From positions 20,096,501 through 20,160,500 of the forward strand of contig CM074865.1 in assembly GCA_037501455.1 (NCBI GenBank): a stretch of DNA of 64,000 bases. The letters are read 5' to 3'. Source of the stretch: Lantana camara (taxonomy: Eukaryota > Streptophyta > Magnoliopsida > Lamiales > Verbenaceae). Below the pieces are notes generated by a model. The model was not told where the DNA came from. It saw only the letters and a program-made list of their open reading frames with translations, and ran no database searches. Positions 32,278-42,500 of this stretch are shown here, one piece after another. The stretch's first letter is position 1. Each line of letters begins with the position of its first letter. The translations under genes were made by a program, and so were the position numbers.

Positions 32278-34523
32278 CACAACATCCAAGCTCCTCCCTA
32301 CTTCAAATTTAGCCTTGACCATCACCTCTATATGCATACAAAGGTGTGTTTGCCATTCATGACTTTGCTCCCTTCTATTGCTCATCATGGTCATTATCTG
32401 CTGCCTAATCCGGTCAATCAAAGCAACAATCAGGAGGGATCTCGCATCCTTCACCCAACTGTTCAACACTCTGCAATGTTGTTGTTGATAATACCAAATC
32501 GATTACCGGTAAATAATGAATTGGCCCAGCTTTCAGGAGAGGAGTTATTTATGAAATCTGTGGCCAAAGGCACTGCTTTAAAGATTTTGTTGATGTGCAG
32601 GGAGTACTCGGCCCTAGTAGGAGCATATGCTGTTGCATTGAATACATTGGTCCAATGTTTTTTGTTTAGTTTGGGATAATGCTTCCTAAGGACCTGCGAT
32701 ATTGACAACCAAAAGCCGCTTTATTATCAAGAAAAGGAGCAGACATATCAACTCATCACCCTAATCAGTAAACAAATACCTGAGTTCTGAAGTTATCCAC
32801 CAAATGTCTGAGGCAGAAGGCATGTTGGGAGCTTGGAATACCCATGGCACATGCGTGACAAGTCCCAGGTGCCTGTCGGAGAAGAATGTGTAATGTCTAA
32901 AATCACAAAGCACAGATTGACTTTCAAAGGCATGTCTCAACTTTTGGCAAAACCATTCCCAATTCTCATCATTTTCTGAGCCAACGACAACGTATGTTAT
33001 TGTAAACAACTGATTGTTCCCATCCTTTGTTGTCGCACAAATCAAATGACCTTTGAATTTGCTCTTGATATGAGGGTCATCAAGGAAAACTATTTTCATA
33101 CATCCTCTAAGAAATCCTACCAAACAAGCATTCAAAGCCATAAACAAGCGGTTAAACCTGTTATCCGGTTGTTTTTTCTCCAAATCACGGATGCTGCCGG
33201 GATTCGATGGTCTCACAACATCCACATACCAATGGAGTCGGTTATAGGACCCAACATCAGAACCGTGGATTTCATGCGATGCTATCTCCTTCCCCATCCA
33301 CGCAGTATGGTATGAAACTTCCACATTGTGCTCCTTCTAGATATAAGAACCTATATCTTTTGGTCTGTATTTAGGATTTGCCTGGATATGAGCCTTCATT
33401 ACACTCGCAACCCAATTTGAATCGACATTGGGGTGTGACCTTTTATTAGTAATAGTTTCCAAACCACAAACATGGTCAAGATTTAACTTTCTGATGGCAA
33501 ACTCACCATCTCTCCTACAGTAAGAGGCATATAACCTCCAGTTGCAGTTTTGATCCGTGCAAATAGCTATAATCTTATCAGTATCATTCTTCAAATATTT
33601 AAACTTTCGATTGACAGCAATATGATAATTTTTTAAATGAACCCTGCAGTCATTAGCACCCTTAAAGGTTTGGCCAACGCGACGGATGCAACGACTCCTG
33701 GATTCATTATTATTGGTTGAGTGAACGACTAGGGCTTGACTTGTCGATGTCATTCCCTGGTCATCCCTTTTCAAATAAAACACATACCGAATGAATAATG
33801 TATCACAGACATATAACAACCACAAGAAAAAAAATAGAGCAAATTAAAATATCGGGACTTACATTCTCTGAGATGAACTTGAAGGGGGCTGAATTACTCT
33901 CAATTTTGCAATGTGTTGTTTTGCTAGACCATGCACTGCCACCATGCTCTCAACATCTTTATCTTTCTTCAAACTAATCCATGATTCATCTTCCATATGG
34001 GAAGCCTTGTACTGCACCACATATACATCACAATAGAAATCAGGCCAATGGGTCTCAATATCCGAAATCACTTTTGCAAGCGTATCGCTCTCCCGAAGTT
34101 GAAAGACATGATTATCGCCTTTAAAAAATATCAAACCAGTCACCAAGCTATCGGATTCCATCTTCACAGAGTGGGTTTTCTAGATTTCTTATCAAACAAG
34201 TGGTGTCCTCTTCGGTTATCGAATCAGAAAAGCAACAGGAACAATTGGGGGTGCTATGCTACTAGGATTATGGCTGAGACAGCGGCGACGGTGGCTGCGG
34301 TGGACTCAGAATCGCGGGAAGAAGATGAGGGAATTTAGTTGCAAGGTGATGAATCTAAATCGTGTGTGTATCGATTTTAGAGTAAAACTTGAGGGTAAAT
34401 CAGTCTTTTCAGGTGTTTAGGGGGTTTACAAAAAATATGTGTTCTAGTGGTGATCACAAATGAAGAATTTTCAAATTGGGGGGTTTAGGATAACTTTTGA
34501 GGATATTTGGTCTTCTTTAATAA

Positions 34524-34606
34524 CTTTCCCTTCTTTAAATCTAAGGTCGTAAATAAAAATTCAAAAATTTGATATATGTCGGTATTCGAATTCTTTAAAG
34601 AGAATA
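34524..34606. other. Short AT-rich spacer
   Basis: Separates the MULE from the TRIM copy. It ends in 'gaata', discussed as a possible TSD. Confidence 0.5.
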
Positions 34607-34746
34607 TGTAACAACCCAGAACCACCTTCCTGTGAATATTGTCCGCTTTGGGTGGGAACCGGATTAGACCACCCTCACGGCTTTGTTCCTGCACCCACTG
34701 TAGAACACAGCCGTAGCGCAGAACGCGTCCACAGGGTGAGGTATCC

Positions 34747-34768
34747 ATCTCCCCTTATAAGGGGAGAT
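34747..34768. promoter_or_regulatory. 22-bp palindrome with central TATAA in TRIM LTR (3' copy)
   Basis: ATCTCCCCTTA followed by its exact reverse complement, with TTATAA at the centre. Confidence 0.9.
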
Positions 34769-35008
34769 TTTGTTCTCTTCACTTCCGATGTGGGACATTA
34801 CGTCCAACCCCCCCATAAGGGGCCAGCGTCCTCGCTGGAACACCGGCAGGTCCCATCTCTGATACCATATGTAACAGCCCAGAACCACCTTCCTGTGAAT
34901 ATTGTCCGCTTTGGGTGGGAACCGGATTAGACCACCCTCATGGCTTTGTTCCTGCGCCTACTGTAGAATACAACCGTAGCGCAGAACGATCCACAGGGTG
35001 AGGTATCC

Positions 35009-35030
35009 ATCTCCCCTTATAAGGGGAGAT
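35009..35030. promoter_or_regulatory. 22-bp palindrome with central TATAA in TRIM LTR (5' copy)
   Basis: Same perfect palindrome as at 34747-34768, unchanged although the surrounding LTR copies differ at several places. Confidence 0.9.
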
Positions 35031-35064
35031 TTTGTTCTCCTCACTTCCGATGTGGGACATTACA

Positions 35065-35916
35065 TCGGTGGACCATCATGGACCATACCTCAAAGTGGAC
35101 CGCTGAATATAGGTGTAAGTTCACATTAAAATGCAAGAATTCTGGGGATTTATATGCATACATGCTCAAGGTATCATAAAACACCAAATAAACCATTAAA
35201 CCAAGCTTAAACATCAAGATTTATCACTTTCAAGCTCATACATAATTCCATCACAAAAGCTCAACTTCTTCAAAAATTTCATGCTTTAACTCAAGTTATA
35301 ATCACATATTCATGCATCTAACAACAGTTAATCCATTTATTCCATAAAATCACAACCCTAGCTTTCATGACAATCATCAGGAATCACATACTCACCTTGA
35401 ATGAAAATAAATGGAGGAAGAAGATGAAGATGGATGGTTGAGCTCCAAAATATGTAATTTCCTTGGAAAAACTTGATGAAATTAATGAACTCTTTTCTCC
35501 TTTGCTAGATGTATTGGTTCGGTGGGAAGAGGGAGCAAGGATTGTATGAAGTTTGATGAAAAAATGAGAATGGAAGAGCATGGAAAGCTCTTTACGTGAA
35601 TCACCATCCTTGATTTTGATGAAATGTATAATTTGCTATTTACTCCCACAACTAAATAAGTCATGTAATTAAGGATGAAAGGTCTTGGAAATTGATCAAT
35701 TGAGTCCAAGAATTAAATATGCAATTTGGTCCATGAATTTATAAGAACGATCACTTAGGGATAATTTGGCAATTAAACCACATTCGGTAATTATTTTACG
35801 TAACAAATATTTGCAAGTCATGAAATAAATTCTCAATTTGATATGAATTCATATAATTTCATGGGAGTATGATAAAATATAATTTGTAAAATTACAATGA
35901 AAACTGGGGCATTACA
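35065..35916 (-). repeat. Truncated 3' LTR of the chromovirus remnant
   Basis: On the minus strand it begins TGTAATGCCCCAG directly after the polypurine tract and stops after 852 bp at the TRIM. Just before the break it has three TGGTCCA-like motifs (about 35065-35102), in the LTR zone where related LTRs carry palindrome clusters. Confidence 0.75.
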
Positions 35917-35930
35917 ATTCTCCCCCCTTG
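35917..35930 (-). promoter_or_regulatory. Polypurine tract
   Basis: CAAGGGGGGAGAAT on the minus strand lies immediately before the LTR start. Confidence 0.8.
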
Positions 35931-36698
35931 ACACTATCGAGTCTAAGTTTTAAAACAAGCGATGAGAGAGCCCCGTCTCTCAACAAGTAACGAGAGAACC
36001 CCGTCTCTCACAAACACAAGGTAACAATCCAAGAAAACAATTATGGAAACATTTATAACATAATGAGCAAGTATAATCGTGCCGATCACATTAATTTATC
36101 CTCCATAAAGAAACGAATTGTTACTAGCAAGAAATTATAGACAATAATAAAATCTGTGATGCTCGTGATATGCATGGTTAAGTGCATCGTTCACCGTGGA
36201 TTATGTCATGGATGTAATTGATACCTTCGCTACCACGTTTAGATGAACATCCACATTTTGCACCTCTCTCGCTAGATTATACGCACGAGCCTGAACTAGT
36301 GGCCTCTCACCCCCGACAGACAATTCTCGTCGCTTCGGACATATGTTTGCTTGGTGCTCATTACTCCCGCATCGCATACATAAGTTCAAACGCTTTTGAC
36401 AAGCCTCAAAAGTATGGTTGTCACACCCACAATAAGTGCAAAGAGGCTTCCCCGACTGTGATGGCAATGCTGTGGCAGGAGCATCTTCCGGAACCGATCT
36501 AGCAACTTGGGACTTCTTCTTCGTAGGTCTCTCCTGAGATGGCAGGATCGAATCAGTAATAGACCTTTTTATTGCGTTAGAACCTTGTCCTAATCCTGAA
36601 ACTGGGGTTTGTTCGAAGCGAGGAATAATTCTTCTTGCATTTACTGAGTCTTCAACTTTCAAAGTTTTTGTAGTAGCTTTAACCCAAGTGCTTGTGTT

Positions 36699-38651
36699 TG
36701 TTAGGAATAGTGCCCTGAAATCCGATTGTATATCCGCTTTGTACTTTTCCTTATTGTAATCACAGACAATCTTTGAATGAAATAACGAATTGAGGCAACA
36801 CTTCTTTATGTGCTCTTGTTTGGTATGCGTTTACTTTATCTGTGCATGTATGAAAACTCCCCTAATCCTGATGACTTTAGGACTCTACCATTTAGGTGAA
36901 ATGGTTCATGAAACGAGCCATATTTCACATAAGTCATGATTAGTAAAATACTCCAAGCCGATGAGTCCTACCGACAGTGGGAGTGTCAACCTGACTCCTC
37001 TAAGGCTTGCTTGTGAGATCACACCCTTAAGAAGGACCACCTTGTTTCATGGAGGTGCAAAGTGTATAGTTGATACGTGTGTGATACATGAGGGTGCTTG
37101 CTTCAATAAGTAAGTTCACTGAGGTGCCCCATGTAAGAAGATTCCTAAATGGGAAAGGAAGTTTCTATTTCAGGAAATGGAAACTTCCAGATTAGGAAAT
37201 ATCTCACGAGTCATTGATGTGATTAATTGATCCTTAGACTTGAGGTTCCATGTCACTTTATGAGTTAACTCTGTAGTCCTAGGTATAAGCTTTAAAGGGA
37301 GTCGCCTTAGACAACTGATTCAAGGCTTATGCTGGGGCTGCACAAGTGACTCATGAAAGTGAATGAGAATCAAGTTAGGACCTACACTCGCATTTGCAAG
37401 GTGATATCTTATTGTGTAAGTCATTCATATGCCATATGGAGTCCTTGGCCAAGGCAGTAGATCAAGACATCAAGAAAAGGGTTTCTTGGATTGAGATCAA
37501 ATGGATATGAAATGCACTTTGCTTTAAGACCAGATTATTAGGGTTCTGATTATTCCCTTGCCCTAGATCTTGGTTGAGAGATAGTAAGTAGGAGGATTGT
37601 ATCTCACATGAATCAATGACTTTAAGGTTCTGTCGAATCCGAAGATTCCAATTCAGCTAGGGGTTAAACACCTGTTGCTAGACTATGGTCGTTTAATCTG
37701 TGAACTGATTAATTAATTAGTGAATTAATTAATTAGGGTCACTGCTAATTGAATTGAGAACCTAGAGGGTCACACACAACAACTTGGTTACATGAGTTAA
37801 GGCTTTAAAATGATTAAACGAGTTAATCGGGCCAAGAGGGTTCCATACGTGTGAACCACACATGTGGCTCACGTGACTGGCACGTGTCCTTGTGACACGT
37901 GTCTCACACGTGTGTAAATATATGTGTATATTTATGTGTTAAATAATTAATGTGATTAATTATTTAATAGACTTTGGTTTAATTTTGAATTAAAAAGAAA
38001 GTCTTATTTTGGAGAAAAATTAATCTAGTTAATTAATTATGAATTAATTAATTAGATAAGATAAGTTATTTATTTATTTAATAAATAAAGTATAAAATTA
38101 TCCAAAAGGGGTTTGGATATTTTTAGCTCTCTTGAAAGTTGATTTGAATTAGAATTCAAAGTCAAAGTCAAAATTACTTGATGATCAAGTAATAGGAGAG
38201 AGGGACCAAAATCCTTAGCCCATAAGAAGTAGGGATTTTCGGCCACCCCTCCCTTTCTTATATATAGGGGAGCTCATGCTCCCCTTAGAGAGTGATTGAT
38301 TTCTTTTGCTTCATGTGTTGAACATCATCCTTTCTCCAAGATAAATTAAACCCTAGGTTAAGCCTAAACACTAACTAGAGAACTAGCATCCTTACTAGTT
38401 AGATTGTAGTCAAGTTGGTGGAGTATCTCTAGAGAGCTTCAAGTTAGAAGTTTTGAAGATTCGAGCTTTACCAAGGAGAGGGGATCAAGCCGCGAGAAGA
38501 GCGTTCTTGGGTGGCTTGAAACGCTTCAAGAAAGATTATTGAAAAGTAAGTTTCTAATCTCTATGAATTTGGATACACGATTGCGAGTTCAAGATCCTTT
38601 TGTTGGAAAAATTTTAAATTTCCGCTGCTTTCTGATTCCAGTTTTCCAACA
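36699..38651 (+). mobile_element. Copia-type solo LTR (1953 bp)
   Basis: TGTTAGGAATAGTGCCCTGA...TTTTCCAACA with a perfect TSD 'gtgtt' (36694-36698 and 38652-38656). It holds no ORF of note. Promoter-like features: TATATATA at about 38258-38267 and a hairpin GGGGAGC-TCAT-GCTCCCC next to it (about 38267-38284). The start and end sequence resemble Angela/SIRE-type Copia LTRs; the lineage is inference. Confidence 0.9.
37870..37912. promoter_or_regulatory. Cluster of four CACGTG boxes in the Copia LTR
   Basis: CACGTG at 37870-37875, 37881-37886, 37896-37901 and 37907-37912, plus related TACGTG and CACATG just upstream (about 37846-37866). CACGTG is the G-box core bound by plant bZIP and bHLH factors. 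The cluster is about 350 bp upstream of the TATA-like sequence. Confidence 0.85.
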
Positions 38652-39568
38652 GTGTTAACTGCTTCCAAGGCAATCTGGAACTGCTTCCAAGGCAATCTGG
38701 ATATTCGGTCGAAGTCCTTGTATGAACTGCATGGCTTTATGAAAGTCGTCACTCACTATATTGGGTGCATAGCGAGACAACCTTTCATACTCGGATATGT
38801 ACTCGGAAGCAGACATCTCCCCTTGCTTAAGCTTAGTGAATTCCTTTAACCTGCGAGTGCAAGAAGCTGGTGGAATGAATTTATTCTTGAACTCTCTGAC
38901 AAATACCTCCCACATAATAACTTCCCCGGCCGCCTCTAACACAATCTGAGTACTCTCCCACCAAGAATAAGCCTCGCCCTGAATCAAAGTGAGAGTGCAA
39001 CGAGCTTTCTCCCGGGAATCACAAGGTATAAGCTCCCAGATCCTCTCCACTTCCTTGAGCCACATTTCTACCTGGATATTGTTTCCCTTATAGAACTTAG
39101 GGGGATGCTGATTCTGAAACTCCCGAAGTATGGCAGAAATGGGTGCCTCTGGTGGTACTGGTTGCGCAGGTGATGCTGGAGGCACATAATCCCTAAGTCT
39201 CTGATCAATCAAACCAACCACTGCATTCATGAAACCTTGTGGTTGAGCAGGAGGGGGTGGAGGTGGAGGAGCACGAGGAGAATGATCATGGCGGTGTCTC
39301 TTGTGTCCCGGAGAGTGCTCACGACGAGGTCTACTTCGAGGGATCCTGTGAATAAGACACTTGATATGCATGTTGTATTAGGGGATGCTAATGAACATAA
39401 TTAAGATCACAAGATGCAAGTAGAACACATAGTTCACATAATTTATCAAATTCAATTAGATTCAAGTAGTTCCATATAAGATGCAAGGCTCGCAATTTAA
39501 CAAATAATCCTATACTGTTCGACCTAGACTCATGTGACACGACACTAAAACCTCGGTTTTACAACCGG

Positions 39569-39580
39569 GCTCTGATACCA
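39569..39580 (-). promoter_or_regulatory. Primer-binding site, initiator tRNA-Met type
   Basis: TGGTATCAGAGC on the minus strand, 7 bp from the LTR end TGCTACA, as is common in chromoviruses. Confidence 0.85.
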
Positions 39581-39587
39581 CTTAAGA

Positions 39588-42500
39588 TGTAGCACCCCTA
39601 TACGTAGAGATGCCACACCCCCGCACTGTAAGTCGATCCACATACGAAATGGATAGTCCGTACATGAACCAACCTATAGCGAACGGGTGACAGTAAAAGA
39701 AACAAGCTACCTAGGCAGGACTAGACCCTAAATGAACTAAATTAACACATGAAAATTTAAAATAGAAGCATAACACTATGCTTTCATCATCATTTATCAA
39801 ATATCCAAAAGCTCATCATAATTTAGCTAACATATCAATACATTATCATCTCCAACATACTATATATGCATAAGTCTCCAAATACTAGCAATAACTATAG
39901 CATACTAAATCCGGAACATCAATATCATGAAAATGTATGAAATGTTAGACTCAGCTGGACAACACGACCCGACTCCCGCCTAGCACGCCACGGCAAAAAC
40001 CTGAAAGGTGGAGGCATCAGTCTATGGAAGACTGAGTGAGGGGCATAAATATATATATAGCGCAAATAACATGCAAGTTATAACCTCGGGTAAAGCTTTT
40101 AAAATAAAAGTAATATAAGTTCAAGAATGACATATTCATCGCCCGAGATTACAACTATCAAGTTTAGTAAGTTCATTCAATCAATTTCATTCAGTACGTG
40201 GCCCGGCGAGTGAGGGCAATTCTCCAACCTTACACCAATAGTGAACTGTACATGCTTTGTTAAATTATCATGTGATCATGAAGTTTATTATAGTGCACAA
40301 GTAGCAATTTTAGTGAACTCCTTTCCTTCCATGTGATGGTGGGTTTACAAGACCCTAACCATCCATGTTACGTACGTAAGGAACATGACTCCCACGTACG
40401 GGATTCCTTCCTCCACCAAACCTCCTGGTGGATTCAGGGGTCATCCCAAATGATGAGGGGAGTGCAAAGTTACCCGTCAGCCCTATGCTTTCCCGGTTGG
40501 CTCATACACTAACCCTCAGGCCCAAAGTGACTGATCATGCTTACTCGCCAATACACTATCACGATAACATGCTACAAGACTTGCTTGCAATTAATTGAGA
40601 GCTTGGAAATGATTGTAAATAAATATATATACCTTATTGGCTTGAAATTCCACATAAGGGTTATAGGGTTCTATGTAACTAACAATTAAACCTCACCTTT
40701 ACCGACAGAATACAAGCAAAGACACAGCCTACGGGCCCTGCTCCTCGTCACGGGGAAGCTGGTCCGTGTAAGAAATGTAACACCCCGCACGTGAGGCGCC
40801 ACATCCCCCGCACTATGACCCTACACGTGTACGAAATGGAGAGTCCGCACACGCACCAAGTCACAGCGAACGGGTGACAAACGAAAACGCACACACTAGC
40901 TAGGCGGTACCTAACCCTGTACAAAAGAAAATATGCTAAGCATGACAGCGGAAGTAGTACGAAATGGCAACTTTCAAAATCTTTTACACACCAAGCATAC
41001 AACGCAGTACATACATTAGAATCAAATATACGGGTTCAACTAGTTCAGCAGACCTGTCCTAACCTGTCCCGAATAATTACACATCAAAACGGGTTCAACT
41101 AATCCGAGGACCTGTCCTAACCTGTCCCGAATTCCATACATTCAAATCATAAATGCAAACCTGCACAAACATATCTTATATAACATTTACAAATCATAAA
41201 CCAGAGCCAGAACTTAACAAACTTAAACAGACAGACACAGACTCGACAGACCCGACACACAGCCGCCTAGCACGAACTCCAAAGACTTTCGAAGCAAAAC
41301 CTGCAGACTAAAAACATAAAAGGGGAGGGGTCAGTCCAAAAACTGAGCGAGGGGCTGACACACGCACACTATACGTATATATACATAGCACTGCACATAC
41401 AAAGTTAAACTGTTCGTGAACCCGGGACTAGTTTTTGAACACCAAAACATTTATCTCGTGATAATATATATATATACGGGGTGACTTATCAAAACAGAAC
41501 GAACAAAGCTTAATTTATACAAAACTCAAAACATACGCACAGACCCAAGCAGACTTAGCACACATATCGGAACATAGCTTATTAGGTTAATAGCAAATCC
41601 AATTTTTATCTTACTTAAGAATCTATCCCCGTTTCACGAACTTATAACCGACAAACATAACGAAACTCGGCAGGTACGAGCACACAGACAGACTAAACAA
41701 AACAAAACAAAACAAAACAAAACATATAGGTGTGATGGAAGGGTTGCGCGACCCAAGCCATCCAGAAGCGGAAGAGGGGAGTGCTCAATGCTGCTCAAAC
41801 CCTCGGACTCCATCCCCCAACCTACGCTCAGGTGGGCTCCGGTACATCCCTTACACACAATTTGGGGCCCCACACTTACACTGATCACGAAAATCGGAAG
41901 CTTAACCCGCAACAGACAGACAGACAGGTATATTTCATGCATATCGTACTTATCATATCGCACGTACATATCACGCACACTGACCTCGAAATCATAACAA
42001 AACTGAGTCAAAGCATACATAGGCTCATACATAGCGTTTCGTACTTTTCAAATCAAATCATATGACAAAACCAGCAGAATACTTACTTCGCACATATCTA
42101 CATATACATAAGGCTTATAAACCGCATGCATTCGAAAACGAGCACGTTGCAATAGGGTATAACTATATCCTAACCTCACCTGGCACCAAACACAGCCGAA
42201 GACACAGCAGACGGTTCACCCCGGAACCTGCACGACTCACATGACACCACCCCGGGTGCACCTGATCCACTGAACACACAAAACAGACCACAAAGCTCAG
42301 ACTCAAACAGACAACCACACAGAGACGCACGACAAATGCAATCACATAAACAGGATTCAAATTCATATTAATTTCAAGCAAAACAAAACATTAAGGCATG
42401 TCCATAAGCACAATTAATGCAATTAAGGAAACTCGAAAGGCAATGGAATTCATATCATTTCATATCAATTCATATATTGCACATTTACAAAGCAATCAAA

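Larger units (their letters stand above)
29307..34167 (-). pseudogene. MURA-type transposase, interrupted by a solo LTR
   Basis: Reading from 34167 down: an N-terminal exon (MKMESDSLVTGLIFFKG, donor AAT|GTAAGT at 33862); a MuDR-type DNA-binding zinc region (33825-33337, with CTDQNCNWRLYASYCRRDG and LDHVCG); and the MULE catalytic domain with D in VFLDDPHIKSKFKGHL, D in SDRHLG and E in NNNIAE. After the solo LTR at 29720-32277 come a SWIM finger (CSCNYWQVLKLPCKHA) and a CCHC knuckle (CSSCKRPGHNKRTC) ending at 29307. Coding sequence joins cleanly across the solo LTR once one TSD copy is removed (...GRSLDVV | RANSVTFE...). Lesions: in-frame TAG at 33337-33339, a 1-bp loss around 32463-32470 right after the catalytic E, and an awkward splice or frameshift near 32700-32780. 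Confidence 0.88.
25781..34513. mobile_element. MuDR-like transposon (MULE) with two convergent decayed genes
   Basis: Long inverted ends: left (25781 to about 25890) and right (about 34395-34513, reversed) share GTTATCCTAAACCCCCCAAT, CATATTTTTT and AACCCCCTAAA. The 9-bp flanks are tctctaata (25772-25780) and tctttaata (34514-34522), one mismatch. Inside, a Ulp1-like gene runs inward from the left and a MURA transposase gene inward from the right, the convergent layout of MuDR. Plant MULEs carrying a Ulp1-like second gene are known (Kaonashi/KI-MULE type); this assignment is inference. A solo LTR (29720-32277) is nested inside. Confidence 0.85.
34607..35064 (-). mobile_element. TRIM retrotransposon, left copy
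   Basis: Two near-identical LTRs of about 195 bp (34607-34802 and 34870-35064) flank only 67 bp. On the minus strand the LTR starts TGTAATGTCCCACATCGGAA and ends TGTTACA. It is followed by a methionine-tRNA primer-like site TGGTATCAGAG (about 34856-34866). Non-coding. Each LTR has a perfect 22-bp palindrome centred on TTATAA. The internal part has a hairpin CCAGCG-TCCT-CGCTGG (about 34825-34840). The outer left end meets 'gaata'; the right end joins the chromovirus LTR directly. Confidence 0.9.
36201..39371 (-). pseudogene. Chromovirus gag, split by a Copia solo LTR
   Basis: The first piece (39371-38655) has a Pro-rich head, the gag core (ISAILREFQNQHPPKFYKG, WWES, LKQGEMSASEYISEYERLSR, GLRPNIQIALEAV) and then breaks at a 22-bp tandem duplication (38657-38700, 'aactgcttccaaggcaatctgg' twice, described here in halves: aactgcttcca/aggcaatctgg). 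The duplication shifts the frame and precedes the Copia solo LTR at 36699-38651. The second piece (36698-36201) resumes with a Lys/Arg-rich stretch and two zinc knuckles (CTYCGCDNHTFEAC and CMRCGSNEHQANIC). It ends at a stop without any protease. Confidence 0.85.

Noticed and set aside
34607..35064. Cassandra-type TRIM with 5S rRNA promoter
   Set aside because: Size, the TGTAATGTCCCACATC-like start and the tRNA-Met primer site fit a TRIM, but I cannot find a 5S rRNA-like A box or C box in the LTR.
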